Positions 27,025 through 36,010 of a stretch of DNA of 64,000 nucleotides are shown piece after piece (the stretch's first letter is position 1; every line of letters begins with the position of its first letter). This stretch comes from Flavobacterium sp. KMS (GTDB lineage Bacteria > Bacteroidota > Bacteroidia > Flavobacteriales > Flavobacteriaceae): the NCBI RefSeq assembly GCF_000813005.1, contig NZ_JSYP01000001.1:558001-622000 (forward strand), written 5' to 3'. A program made the translations under genes and the position numbers. The notes beneath the pieces are model-generated. The model saw nothing but the letters and a program-made list of their open reading frames with translations, had not been told where the DNA came from and searched no databases.

Positions 27025-27972
27025 TTACTTTGCTTTCTTCTTACCCCAAAAAGGGTTTGAATCAAGTCTCCATATATAAGCAATTTGAAAATTTCCCGAA
27101 GACAGTCCTACGTTACCCGTATCATTATTATCTGAAAATGAAGAGAAAATCAGATTATTTACATATGATAATCCGAGGGACCATTTCTCCTTGTTATACC
27201 CTATAGCCGTTCTTGGAAAGAATGTGGGATATATTTCTATCTTTTTTTTGCCAAAGTCATCTATTCTTTCCGTACCAAAATTAGCGCCTACTGTTACAGA
27301 GCCACTGGCAAACCATCTTTTATTTATTGCCCAGGTATAGGCATATCCTCCACTTACTCCAAACTGAAAATTACGCAAGGAATTTTTGTCCTTATGTACA
27401 AAAGAACTATCTGAATCTATTTTTGTAAAATAAACTCCACCTCCTAATAAAAAACTCCCTGCCGATTTTAATTGTTTTTCGTTCTGATTGAAAGCAGCTT
27501 TATAGGAGAACTTTTTATTATTAAAAACATATTGTCCAAACGCACCATATTGCTGAATATTTAAATCTGGATATAATTGTATGTTTTTATCATTATTATC
27601 AGCAGTATAAAATCCATGATATTTTTGTACAAAAAGGTCAATTATAAACTTTCGACCATAATTATGAATTTGAAAATCTAATGCTTTGGTTCTTCCCTTT
27701 TCTTTATCTTTCATAAAGCTCAAACCATATCCATAACTCAAATTAATTATTGTGTTATTTATAGACACTCCAAAGCCTAAGCTCATAGGGTTATTGGGCA
27801 TGAAATTTTTAACCTTTCCATCTACTTCTTTTTCCATAGAAATAAGTTTCATTGACATATATGTCCTTAGCGAAAGTTTATTCTCAAAAGGTTTAATGTA
27901 AGTCGTATCGATTTGCGCATTGCAAAAAATAGGAAAAGCAAAAAGGAGTAAAAAAGAAAAATATGATTTCAT
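27025..27972 (-). CDS. DUF4421 outer-membrane protein
   Basis: 315 residues with signal peptide (cleavage near CNAQ, residue 19). The DUF4421 pattern is recognisable at LSLRTYMSMKLISME, NNPMSLGFGVSINNTIINLSYGYG and KALDFQIHNYGRKF, followed by alternating aromatic strands and a C-terminal IAYIWRLDSNPF, as in a beta-barrel. Function is unknown. It is monocistronic and convergent with the serine hydrolase. Confidence 0.75.
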   Translation of the reverse strand: MKSYFSFLLLFAFPIFCNAQIDTTYIKPFENKLSLRTYMSMKLISMEKEVDGKVKNFMPNNPMSLGFGVSINNTIINLSYGYGLSFMKDKEKGRTKALDFQIHNYGRKFIIDLFVQKYHGFYTADNNDKNIQLYPDLNIQQYGAFGQYVFNNKKFSYKAAFNQNEKQLKSAGSFLLGGGVYFTKIDSDSSFVHKDKNSLRNFQFGVSGGYAYTWAINKRWFASGSVTVGANFGTERIDDFGKKKIEIYPTFFPRTAIGYNKEKWSLGLSYVNNLIFSSFSDNNDTGNVGLSSGNFQIAYIWRLDSNPFWGKKKAK

Positions 27973-28317
27973 TGTGTTTTTAGAACGAAAATTAATACCC
28001 CTTATTATTTCAAAAAAACTTATTTAACAAGAGTTTATAAGTATATAAAAATAGTGCATAATGAATTGATTTTAATCACAAATCTAGGAATTACGTCAAT
28101 GAAATACGACCATTCGTCAAAATGTTGAGTGCGTTTTAATAAAACTATAATCTATTAATAAAAGAGAGTCAATTTTACTGTTTAATTTTAAAATAATTCG
28201 CAAACTTTAAATAGTTGATTTTTTTTGTATCATTTTAAAATCTGAAACAGACTAAACTATTAAATATTAGGCTTGTAATTCATGTCCCCTTAATTTTATG
28301 AGATATATTCTAAAATT
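27973..28317. other. intergenic region with a possible LytTR-type direct repeat
   Basis: No gene. CGTCAA occurs at 28094 and again at 28115 within longer similar stretches (ACGTCAATG and TCGTCAAAATG); the 21-bp period equals that of LytTR-family binding sites. The rest is AT-rich upstream DNA of the large lipoprotein gene. Confidence 0.35.
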
Positions 28318-30720
28318 ATGAAAAAGACATTTTTAATTGCAATAGCCTTTAGTTTTCTCTTGATTTCTTTTTCCTGTAAAAAAGACAAAGAAGATAAAAA
28401 AGCTCAAGCAGAAAATCCTTCTGCTTCAGATTCTACAAAAACAATCGATAATGGTTGGCCTCGCGAAGTAACAAACAATGATGCCAAATTAGTCTATTAC
28501 CAACCACAGGTAGACGACTGGAAAGATTTTAAAGAAATAACTGCACGAATTGCATTTGCCTTAACTCCAAAAGATGGCAAAGAGGTTCTGGGTGTAGCTT
28601 CTCTAAAAGCAGGAACCTTGGTAGATAAAGATGCCAGAAGCGTGTTTTTTAGAAATGTAGAAGTTACTGATATTAGATTTCCTGCTCTCGATGAAAAATT
28701 AGTTCCGCAAATGGAAAAACTATTTAAAGAATTAATTCCTAAAGGAGGAGATCCTATTTCTATAGATCGTGTAATGGCAGATTTAAGTAAAACCAAAACT
28801 CCACCTAAAGGTATAGCGGTTAAAAACGACCCTCCTCCTATTTTTTATAGTACAAGTCCTTCGATATTATTGATGGTTCAAGGAGACCCAGTTTTAGTTC
28901 CAATTGAAAAAACAAATCTGAGCTATGTTGTAAATACAAATTGGGATTTATTTTTTGATAAATCGGCTAAGAAATACTATCTATTGGTCGAAAATGTTTG
29001 GTTAACTGCTACAGATTTAAAAGGCAAATGGGAAAAGACGACCAGCTTACCTAAAGAAATGAGCAATTTACCATCAGGACAAAACTTTGATGAAGTAAAA
29101 AAAATGATTCCTCCACCAACAAGCAATACCTCATTACAAGTTTTCTTTAGTGATAAACCAGCTGAACTTATCGCTATAAACGGAACTCCCAAATTTGTTA
29201 AAATACCCGGAACTAAATTAATATATATTGAGAATACTGATAATGATATTTTTGCAGATGAAGGTGACGGGCAATATTATGTATTATTATCGGGCAGATG
29301 GTTTCGCTCTAAAGAGCTTACTGGTCCATGGAGTTATGCAACTGATAAGTTACCTGCCGATTTTGCAAAAATCCCTAAAGATTCTCCTCGAGCAAATGTA
29401 TTAGCTTCTGTTCCTGGAACACAAGAAGCATCGGATGCAGTAATGCTATCACAAGTTCCTACAACTGCTATTGTAAAAAAAGCTGATGCCGAAACCAAGG
29501 CTAAAGTTACTTACGACGGAACTCCACAGTTTAAACCTATTCAGGGTACATCGCTTCAATACGCAAGCAACACACAAGAAAAAGTAATAAAGGTTGGAGA
29601 TTTATATTATCTGTGTTTTCAGGCAGTATGGTTTATGTCTACAACTCCTAATGGCCCTTGGAAAGTAACCGATTCTGTACCTAAAGAAATCTATTCTATT
29701 CCGCCTAGCTCTCCTGTATATAATGTTACCTATGTAACCCAAACAAATGTTACAGATACAACTGTAGAGAGTAGTACTACTGCAGGTTATTTTGGAGCTT
29801 TTATTGTAGGTGCAGTAATAGGATCTGTACTTACTTATGGAACTGGATTTTACTATCCTCCATATCTTTATTATGGTCCCGGAATTTATCCTGTATATCG
29901 CCCGTGGCCATGTACTTATGGTGTTGGAGCAGTTTATAATCCGTGGTCGGGAGGTTGGGCAGCTGGAAGAGCTGCATATGGACCATACGGATCTGTAGGA
30001 ACAGCAGCTTGGTACAATCCTGCAACGGGAAGATATGGTCGTTCAGCTAGTGTACAAGGTTGGTATGGCGGGCGCACCGCAGCTGGTGGTTACAACCCTT
30101 GGACAGGAAATTATGGAAGAACAGAACAAGGGCATAATGCGTATGCACAATGGGGACATTCAGCAGCATCCAATGGTCGCCAATGGGTACAATCTGGTCA
30201 TGTAACAACTAGACAAGGAACAGTAGTTGGTTATCAAACTTCTGGTGGTAAAGAGGGCGTAATCACACACCATAGAGGCGGAGGAACTACTGTACACACC
30301 AACAATAATCTTTATGCCGGACATGATGGACACGTTTATAAAAAAGATAGTAACGGTAACTGGAGTCATTATAATAATGGCAACGGCGGATGGTCTAAAG
30401 CTGGTACACTAGGTTCTACACAACACAATGGAGATAAAATCCAGCGCGATAACGTTCAGAAACCAAACCAAACGCTTAACTCTCCTAACAGATCTCTTGG
30501 AGGAGAAACTGAACGCAATAACATACAGAAACCGAACCAAACGCTTGGCTCGCCAGACAGATCTCTTGGTGAACCAGGTCATGATAATACCATACAAGGG
30601 CTTAACCATTCGGATTTTGCCAGACAACGCGGAGAAACTCAAACACGAGATTTTCAAAACATTCAAAGAGGTGGCGGAAATCGATTAGGTGGTGGGGGCG
30701 GTTTTAGAGGTCGAAGATAA
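28318..30720 (+). CDS. large modular lipoprotein with Gly/Tyr-rich tail
   Basis: 800 residues; lipobox LLISFSC (Cys20). Parts: residues about 48-165 unknown; then three related modules of about 80-110 residues (about 175-260, 275-360, 390-465), each with a Y/F-x-Y/F-SxxP entry and a W-x-x-x-DLKGKWE / RSKELTGPWS / STTPNGPWK exit; one hydrophobic helix with GAFIVGAVIGSVLTYG (about 488-507); a Gly/Tyr/Trp-rich region (about 508-690); and a basic tail with two 23-residue repeats (IQKPNQTLGSPDRSLG type). Similar proteins have been annotated as carbohydrate-binding family V/XII, on weak grounds. Function unknown; likely envelope-associated. Confidence 0.6.
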   Translation: MKKTFLIAIAFSFLLISFSCKKDKEDKKAQAENPSASDSTKTIDNGWPREVTNNDAKLVYYQPQVDDWKDFKEITARIAFALTPKDGKEVLGVASLKAGTLVDKDARSVFFRNVEVTDIRFPALDEKLVPQMEKLFKELIPKGGDPISIDRVMADLSKTKTPPKGIAVKNDPPPIFYSTSPSILLMVQGDPVLVPIEKTNLSYVVNTNWDLFFDKSAKKYYLLVENVWLTATDLKGKWEKTTSLPKEMSNLPSGQNFDEVKKMIPPPTSNTSLQVFFSDKPAELIAINGTPKFVKIPGTKLIYIENTDNDIFADEGDGQYYVLLSGRWFRSKELTGPWSYATDKLPADFAKIPKDSPRANVLASVPGTQEASDAVMLSQVPTTAIVKKADAETKAKVTYDGTPQFKPIQGTSLQYASNTQEKVIKVGDLYYLCFQAVWFMSTTPNGPWKVTDSVPKEIYSIPPSSPVYNVTYVTQTNVTDTTVESSTTAGYFGAFIVGAVIGSVLTYGTGFYYPPYLYYGPGIYPVYRPWPCTYGVGAVYNPWSGGWAAGRAAYGPYGSVGTAAWYNPATGRYGRSASVQGWYGGRTAAGGYNPWTGNYGRTEQGHNAYAQWGHSAASNGRQWVQSGHVTTRQGTVVGYQTSGGKEGVITHHRGGGTTVHTNNNLYAGHDGHVYKKDSNGNWSHYNNGNGGWSKAGTLGSTQHNGDKIQRDNVQKPNQTLNSPNRSLGGETERNNIQKPNQTLGSPDRSLGEPGHDNTIQGLNHSDFARQRGETQTRDFQNIQRGGGNRLGGGGGFRGRR
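30456..30593 (+). repeat. 69-bp direct repeat inside the lipoprotein gene
   Basis: Two consecutive 69-bp units (first CAGAAACCAAACC at 30457, second CAGAAACCGAACC at 30526) encode two 23-residue repeats. The period is a multiple of three, so copy-number change would keep the frame. Confidence 0.7.
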
Positions 30721-30770
30721 TTAAGCTCTAAAATCACAACAATTTGATATTAAAAAAATAACCAATTATA

Positions 30771-30812
30771 AAAAAGGCTAGATACATCATTTTTGTATTT
30801 AGCCTTTTTAAA
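30771..30812 (+). terminator. rho-independent terminator after the lipoprotein gene
   Basis: Arms 30771-30785 (AAAAAGGCTAGATAC) and 30795-30809 (GTATTTAGCCTTTTT), with one G-U pair. Confidence 0.85.
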
Positions 30813-30839
30813 TAAATTATTTAATGCAAATTCCATTAA

Positions 30840-30856
30840 TTCCTAAATGTTTCCAG
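30840..30856 (+). promoter_or_regulatory. candidate response-regulator site 1 (direct repeat TTCC-N7-TTCC)
   Basis: TTCCTAAATGTTTCCAG, with two TTCC units 11 bp apart, upstream of the response-regulator gene. The -7 box TACATTTG is at 30887-30894, 47 bp from the motif start. The same motif occurs at 32871 and 34392. Confidence 0.6.
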
Positions 30857-30914
30857 AAACCAAGTTTTATTTTGAATTCGTATTCATACATTTGAATTAC
30901 ATAAAACAGGTAAC

Positions 30915-31586
30915 ATGAAAATTTTAATAATAGAAGATGAAGCTGGTTTACGTGAAGTCGTGCAACAATCACTCGAAAAAGAGAAATATATTGTCGAAAC
31001 CGCATATGATTATATTTCCGGACTAGACAAACTAGGCGCATACGATTATGATTGTATATTAATCGATATTATGCTTCCTAACGGAAATGGTTTGGACTTA
31101 CTGAGAGAAATAAAAAATCAAAAAAAACAAAGTGCAGTTATTATTATATCGGCAAAAGATGCTGTTGATGATAAAGTAAAAGGGCTGGACTTAGGGGCCG
31201 ATGATTATTTAAGTAAGCCTTTTCATTTATCAGAATTACATGCCCGAATTAAATCGGCACTTCGGAGAAACAATCACAATGGAGACAATTTAATTGTTTG
31301 GAAAAACGTAACGCTTTGCCCAGAACAACGAACAGTTTCTATAGACAATAAAGAACTAACCTTAAACAGAAAAGAATTTGATTTACTTTACTATTTTATA
31401 ATAAACCCAAACCGATTAATTAATAAAACTGCAATAGCCGAATATGTTTGGGGTGACCATACAGATCAGGCAGACAATCTGGATTTTGTATATTCACAGA
31501 TTAAAAATTTACGCAAGAAACTAAAAGACAGTGATGCCGAAATTGATATTCAGGCTGTTTACGGAATTGGATATAAAATGAATTAA
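30915..31586 (+). CDS. OmpR/PhoB-family response regulator
   Basis: 223 residues. The receiver domain has the acidic pair at residues 8-9, phospho-acceptor Asp51 in LIDIMLP, and Lys101 in SKPF. The C-terminal winged helix (about 125-220) includes LTLNRKEFDLLYYFI, VWGDHTDQADNLDFVYSQI and YGIGYKMN. Its stop overlaps the kinase ATG by one base, so the two are co-translated. The direct-repeat motif upstream of it recurs in front of the PepSY-like genes downstream, so they are its likely regulon. Confidence 0.95.
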   Translation: MKILIIEDEAGLREVVQQSLEKEKYIVETAYDYISGLDKLGAYDYDCILIDIMLPNGNGLDLLREIKNQKKQSAVIIISAKDAVDDKVKGLDLGADDYLSKPFHLSELHARIKSALRRNNHNGDNLIVWKNVTLCPEQRTVSIDNKELTLNRKEFDLLYYFIINPNRLINKTAIAEYVWGDHTDQADNLDFVYSQIKNLRKKLKDSDAEIDIQAVYGIGYKMN

Positions 31587-32857
31587 TGAAATTACAAAAC
31601 TATACACTTCGCTATCTCGCACTTACGCTACTTATTGTAATCCCAATTTGGGCTGGGATTTTTTATATGCTGATTTTAGATGAAGTGCATGATAATATTG
31701 ATGATGATTTAAAAAACTCTAAAATCATTATTATCCGACATGCTTTTGCCGACAAAAAACTATTAAATTCTCCCGAATTCGGCATCAATAAGTTTACCAT
31801 AAAACCACTTCCTAAAGGTCATTATTCTCAAAAAGATGAATTTTCTACCTCTGAGGAATTTATGGAATATGATAACGATAACGAACCTATTAGAACATTA
31901 AAAACTATTTTTAATGATGATAACGGAAACTCGTATGAACTAATAATAAAAGCATCTGTTGTAGAAGAGGATGACTTACTCGAAGATCTATTCCTGGCTT
32001 TAATAGGTTTGTATGTTATGCTTGTTATTAGCATATTAGTAGTAAACCATTTGCTCTTAAAAAGAATCTGGAAATCGTTTCATATCATTTTAGAAAATCT
32101 TAAAGAGATTAAATTAGGAACTGGCAGCCGATTAAAACCTATCAATTCTCCTATTGATGAGTTTAATATTTTGGCAAAAGAAGTAGAGAAAATGCTAAAT
32201 CGTAATGAAACAATTTATTCTAGTCAGAAACAATTTATAGAAAATGCTTCACACGAATTACAAACTCCTCTGGCAATTAGCATTAACAAACTCGAATTAT
32301 TTGCAGAGAATAGCGTTCTCCCTGATGAACAAATGATGGAGATAGGTAAAATAACAGATACACTGACTCGATTAACAAGATTGAATAAATCGTTATTGAT
32401 GTTATCCAAAATAGAAAACCAACAATATTCTGAAGAAGAAAGCGTCAACTTTAATAAACTCATATTAGTATTAACAGAGGATTATGCAGACTTAGCTGAA
32501 TTCAAAAAAATAAAAATCACAGTGACTGAAAATGATACTTTGTTTTTTATGATGAACAAAGGATTAGCCATTGCATTAATTAGTAATTTATTAAAAAATG
32601 CTTTGATACATAATCATCCTGATGGTTTTGTAAATTTTGTAATAAACAAGAATGATATCATCATTTCGAATAGTGGTAATAATTCTCCATTAAATCCTGA
32701 AGCTATTTTTGGCAGATTCTATCGCCATACCACAACCAATGAATCTACTGGTTTAGGTTTGTCTATCGTAAAATCAATTATAAATAATTACTCGATTACT
32801 ATCGAATATTTGTTCACGGAAAATCATCAATTCAAAATTATTTTCCCAAAAAAGTAG
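31586..32857 (+). CDS. sensor histidine kinase
   Basis: 423-residue inner-membrane kinase. Two membrane segments (about 12-31 and 136-156) enclose a periplasmic loop of about 105 residues that is rich in Asp and Glu (for example VVEEDDLLED), possibly for metal or cationic ligands. The phospho-acceptor is His223 in NASHELQTPLA. The N-box (SNLLKNALIHN) and G-box (STGLGLSIVKSI) are present. Partner of the overlapping response regulator. Ligand unknown. Confidence 0.95.
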   Translation: MKLQNYTLRYLALTLLIVIPIWAGIFYMLILDEVHDNIDDDLKNSKIIIIRHAFADKKLLNSPEFGINKFTIKPLPKGHYSQKDEFSTSEEFMEYDNDNEPIRTLKTIFNDDNGNSYELIIKASVVEEDDLLEDLFLALIGLYVMLVISILVVNHLLLKRIWKSFHIILENLKEIKLGTGSRLKPINSPIDEFNILAKEVEKMLNRNETIYSSQKQFIENASHELQTPLAISINKLELFAENSVLPDEQMMEIGKITDTLTRLTRLNKSLLMLSKIENQQYSEEESVNFNKLILVLTEDYADLAEFKKIKITVTENDTLFFMMNKGLAIALISNLLKNALIHNHPDGFVNFVINKNDIIISNSGNNSPLNPEAIFGRFYRHTTTNESTGLGLSIVKSIINNYSITIEYLFTENHQFKIIFPKK

Positions 32858-32870
32858 TCTTTTATTTATT

Positions 32871-32905
32871 TTCCTAATTGTTTCCAAATTCTGGTTATAC
32901 ACTTG
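32871..32905 (+). promoter_or_regulatory. candidate response-regulator site 2 plus promoter
   Basis: TTCCTAATTGTTTCCA (32871-32886) followed by a -7-like TACACTTG at 32898-32905; motif start to -7 start is 27 bp, identical to site 3. Confidence 0.6.
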
Positions 32906-32928
32906 TATCAGAATTAAAAACAACAATT

Positions 32929-33372
32929 ATGAAAACTAAATTAAACTTGGCTACATGCCTAATAGCAGGATTAGCATTTGGACTTTCTGCGAATGCACAA
33001 AAAACAGTAATTACAAAAAATGCTTTACCTGCAAATGCTCAGACTTTCTTAAAAACTCATTTTCCAGGACAAGAACCTGTTAATATTATTGAGGATAAAG
33101 AAACCTTCTCTAAAGATTACAAAGTTCAGTTTACAAATTATATAGAAATAGAATTTGACGGAAAAGGAAATTGGGAAGAAGTAGATGGTAATCATCAAGC
33201 AATTCCAAGTAGTATAATTCCTAAAAAAATAGCATCTTACGTTACTACTAATTTTGCAAATACTATAATAACCAAAATTGACAAAGGAACTTGGGGATAT
33301 GAAGTAAATTTAAGTAACGGTCTTGAATTAGAGTTTAACTCTAAAGGCAATTTTATAAGAATTGATAATTAA
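32929..33372 (+). CDS. PepSY-like periplasmic protein 1
   Basis: 147 residues from the ATG at 32929; an in-frame ATG at 32878 lies inside the conserved promoter motif and is rejected. A signal peptide (cleavage near ANAQ, residue 23) precedes one PepSY-like (PF11396-type) domain: two half-repeats, each with a LPxxAQTFLKTHFPG or KIASYVTTNF helix and an IEFDGKGNWEEVDGN or LEFNSKGNFIRID strand pair. Family members are small periplasmic proteins of unknown function often next to two-component systems. It sits 71 bp after the kinase stop and 17 bp before the next PepSY gene. Confidence 0.82.
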   Translation: MKTKLNLATCLIAGLAFGLSANAQKTVITKNALPANAQTFLKTHFPGQEPVNIIEDKETFSKDYKVQFTNYIEIEFDGKGNWEEVDGNHQAIPSSIIPKKIASYVTTNFANTIITKIDKGTWGYEVNLSNGLELEFNSKGNFIRIDN

Positions 33373-33389
33373 CATTAAATACAACAATC

Positions 33390-33854
33390 ATGAAAAAAAT
33401 AATCTTATCTGGCTTTATAGCCTTAACACTTTTATTCTCGGCAACATCTTGTGACAGCGATGATGATAATGATCATGAAACAATAATTAGTGCCACCGAT
33501 TTACCTCAACCGGCAACTGCATTTGTTACTACATATTTTCCTGATGCTACTTATAAGCTTATAACTAGACAAAATATTCCTGATGCCGATGGGTCAATTT
33601 ATGATGTTTTACTAAGTAATAATTTCGACATTGATTTTGATGCTAAAGGAAATTGGATTGATATCGATGGAAATCATCAGGCAATTCCGGTTGCTTTGAT
33701 TCCTGTAAAAATCAATACTTATGTAACCACAAATTATCCTGATCAAGTTGTAACATCAATCGATAACGAAAAAACGTTTATAGAAATAGAACTTTCTAAT
33801 AATCTGGAACTAGTTTTTGATCTTGAAGGAAATTTTCTTCGAATAGATAAATAA
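33390..33854 (+). CDS. PepSY-like lipoprotein 2
   Basis: 154 residues with lipobox SATSC (Cys21), then a very acidic stretch (SDDDNDHE). One PepSY-like domain follows, with the same IDFDAKGNWIDIDGNHQAIP core as its neighbours. It is in an operon with PepSY-like protein 1 and closes that unit at a terminator. Acidic, lipid-anchored and two-component-linked: binding of cations or sequestering of a ligand is conceivable, but there is no direct evidence. Confidence 0.82.
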   Translation: MKKIILSGFIALTLLFSATSCDSDDDNDHETIISATDLPQPATAFVTTYFPDATYKLITRQNIPDADGSIYDVLLSNNFDIDFDAKGNWIDIDGNHQAIPVALIPVKINTYVTTNYPDQVVTSIDNEKTFIEIELSNNLELVFDLEGNFLRIDK

Positions 33855-33876
33855 AAACAAAACTGCATCATACTCT

Positions 33877-33912
33877 AAAAGCTCCGAAATTTAATCTCGG
33901 GGCTTTTTTTTG
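33877..33912 (+). terminator. rho-independent terminator after PepSY-like 2
   Basis: Stem AAAAGCTCCGA with TCGGGGCTTTT (one G-U pair) and a run of eight T. Confidence 0.88.
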
Positions 33913-34030
33913 CAGGAGATTTTAAAATTTTTCTGCCACAAATTACACAAATTTATAAGCGTATCGATAGGAAACCTTTGAATCTTTGTAACTCAGTACC
34001 TTTCTTTAGCCACTGATTAAAATGATTTTT

Positions 34031-34130
34031 TTCACGCAGATCCGACAGATTTAAGCAGATTTAATTTAAAAAAATAGTAATAAATAAATCTGCGCTCATC
34101 GGCTTAAATTTTTTTAAAATCTGCGTGAGA
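34031..34130. repeat. palindromic dispersed repeat C, copy 1
   Basis: Ends TTCACGCAGAT and ATCTGCGTGAG are inverted; the interior includes CAGATTTAAGCAGATTTAAT. A related copy with cleaner ends lies at 43061-43147. Confidence 0.7.
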
Positions 34131-34391
34131 AAAAATTTACCCATTCAGAATAGCTATCGGGGTAAAAGAATAAAAAGGAATTTTTCAGCACATTCAGAGA
34201 AACCTTTGCGCATTTGCATCTCAGCGCCTTAGAACCTTTTCCTAAAACTTTTCGGTTAATTTTTTCGCCTCAAATTTCACGAATCTACACAAATCATTAA
34301 ACCGTTATAAATCACTATAATCTTTTTAAAAACATATCGTCAATAAAGATTAATCTCCCTTACTATCTCTTTTGCAAAAAAAATAAGAATA

Positions 34392-34426
34392 TTCCTAAAT
34401 GTTTCCAGGTTCAGGTTATAATATTG
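34392..34426 (+). promoter_or_regulatory. candidate response-regulator site 3 plus promoter
   Basis: TTCCTAAATGTTTCCAG (34392-34408), then GGTTCAGGTTATA and a -7-like TAATATTG at 34419-34426. Geometry is identical to site 2 (27 bp from motif start to -7 start). Confidence 0.6.
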
Positions 34427-34460
34427 CTGTATAATAAAATAACAATTTAATACTACTACC

Positions 34461-35324
34461 ATGAAAAAAACATTTTTAACAAGTTTTACAATTTTATCAA
34501 TTTTGCTTTCAACAACCTCTTGCGATAGTAATGACGGTCTTGTCGCAGTGGATAAAACTGTAATCGAGCCAACTAATCTTCCTGCTACAGCAAAAACATT
34601 TACCGAAACCTATTTTCCTAGTCCTGTATATAAATCAACAGTAAAATTAAATACACCTAGTTTAAATGGAACTATTTATGATGTTTCGCTTGCAAATGGT
34701 TTCGAAATAGATTTTGATGCTAACGGAAACTGGACTGAAATAGATGGAGGTAATCAAGCAATACCTACTGCTTTAATTCCAGAGAAAATTAATGCTTATG
34801 TTGCTGCAAATTATCCTGGTTTGTTTATCGTACAAATCGAAAACGAAAAAACTAAATACGACGTAGAATTATCTAATGATATAGATTTAGTTTTTACTAC
34901 ACAAGGAGATTTTGTTAGAATAGATCATGATGGAGATAATCATAATGAAGTTGTTGTTAATCCAACTACATTACCTCTGGCAGCGACTACATTAATTAGT
35001 ACACATTTCCCTAATGCAACAATTAGATTGGTAGAAAAACAAAATAAACCAGATGCAAACGGTTCTGTTTATGATGTTTCTCTTTCTAACAATTTTGAAA
35101 TTGATTTTGATGTAAATGGAAACTGGACAGAAATAGATGGAGGTAGCAAAGCTATTCCTGTTGCTTTAATTCCTGCAAAAATCAATACATATGTTACAAC
35201 CACTTATCCAGGTTTATTCATAACATCTATTGATAATGAAAAAACATATACTGAAGTAGAACTTTCTAATGATACAGATTTAATTTTTGACACTCTTGGA
35301 AATTTCCTTAGAATAGACAAATAA
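34461..35324 (+). CDS. PepSY-like lipoprotein 3, two tandem domains
   Basis: 287 residues with lipobox STTSC (Cys21). Two full PepSY-like domains are in tandem (about 30-155 and 165-287) joined by a short acidic-His linker (DHDGDNHNE). Each has IDFDxNGNWTEIDGG and a terminal F-x-RID. The second domain is closer to PepSY-like 2 than to the first one, so it arose by duplication within this cluster. It has its own promoter with the response-regulator motif. Confidence 0.82.
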   Translation: MKKTFLTSFTILSILLSTTSCDSNDGLVAVDKTVIEPTNLPATAKTFTETYFPSPVYKSTVKLNTPSLNGTIYDVSLANGFEIDFDANGNWTEIDGGNQAIPTALIPEKINAYVAANYPGLFIVQIENEKTKYDVELSNDIDLVFTTQGDFVRIDHDGDNHNEVVVNPTTLPLAATTLISTHFPNATIRLVEKQNKPDANGSVYDVSLSNNFEIDFDVNGNWTEIDGGSKAIPVALIPAKINTYVTTTYPGLFITSIDNEKTYTEVELSNDTDLIFDTLGNFLRIDK

Positions 35325-35349
35325 AAATGTAATTATATAATACCATTCT

Positions 35350-35384
35350 AAAAGCTCTGAAATTTAATTTCGGAGCTTTTTTTA
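35350..35384 (+). terminator. rho-independent terminator after PepSY-like 3
   Basis: 14-bp stem AAAAGCTCTGAAAT/ATTTCGGAGCTTTT with a 3-nt loop and T run. Confidence 0.9.
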
Positions 35385-35973
35385 AGTCTGTGGATGAAAA
35401 GGAACGCGGATAAGACAGATTCGCTAAAGCGAAAACACGGATAAAAACGGATTTTAAAAGTTTAAATTTGTGAAAATTTGTGTAATTTGTGGTAGAAAAA
35501 AATAACCGCAAAATTGCCTTAGTCTTAGTCTCTTTGCAGCTCAGAACCTCAGCGCCTTTGTCCCTTTGAAACTGAGAGTCAAAAGTGCAAAAATTAGGTT
35601 TGCGAATGTCAGGCTGCGCGGAGTCGAAGCCCCGCAAGTAACTAACATAAAGTTTTTCTTAAATTGCGGAGCCACTCGCGGAGATTCCTCAATTCTTCGG
35701 AATGACAAGATTGGGGTTATGTTGTGATCAAGTCTTTGTCCCTTTGAAACTTTGCAACTTTAAACCTTTCTTAGCGCATCGATAGAAAACCTTTGCATCT
35801 CTTAATTATCGAGTTTCTCGCGGAGACCCTTCTTTCATCAGGGTGACAAGATTGGGGTTATGTTGTGGTCAAGTCTTTGTCCCTTTGTCTCATTGTAACT
35901 TAGAACCTCAGCACCTTTGAAACTTTGCCACTTAGCACCTTTAAACCTCAACAGTTTAGAATCTATTAAAAAA

Positions 35974-36010
35974 CAAAAAACCATTCCGTAAAACGGAATG
36001 GTTTTTAAAA
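35974..36010 (-). terminator. rho-independent terminator of the T9SS protein gene
   Basis: Perfect stem CCATTCCGT (35981-35989) with ACGGAATGG (35993-36001), flanked by A and T runs so it can act in both directions; 18 bp beyond the stop of the minus-strand gene. Confidence 0.9.

Larger units (their letters stand above)
33855..34460. repeat. intergenic repeat region with terminator
   Basis: No gene. A terminator is at 33877-33912. It holds a CTTTG-rich repeat at about 33960-34010 (GCGTATCGATAGGAAACCTT), palindromic repeat C at 34031-34130, a second CTTTG-rich copy at about 34200-34245, and the response-regulator motif at 34392. Confidence 0.55.

Noticed and set aside
28497..28796. 99-codon antisense frame
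   Set aside because: Inside the well-supported lipoprotein gene on the other strand.
35308..35637. 109-codon minus-strand open frame (starts MRGFDSAQPD)
   Set aside because: It lies entirely in dispersed repeats and a terminator; GFDSAQPD-type translations come from the GGAGTCGAAGCC repeat, not a gene.
33960..35960. CRISPR array
   Set aside because: Repeats here vary in length and spacing and are palindromic or CTTTG-rich; no constant repeat/unique spacer pattern and no cas genes.
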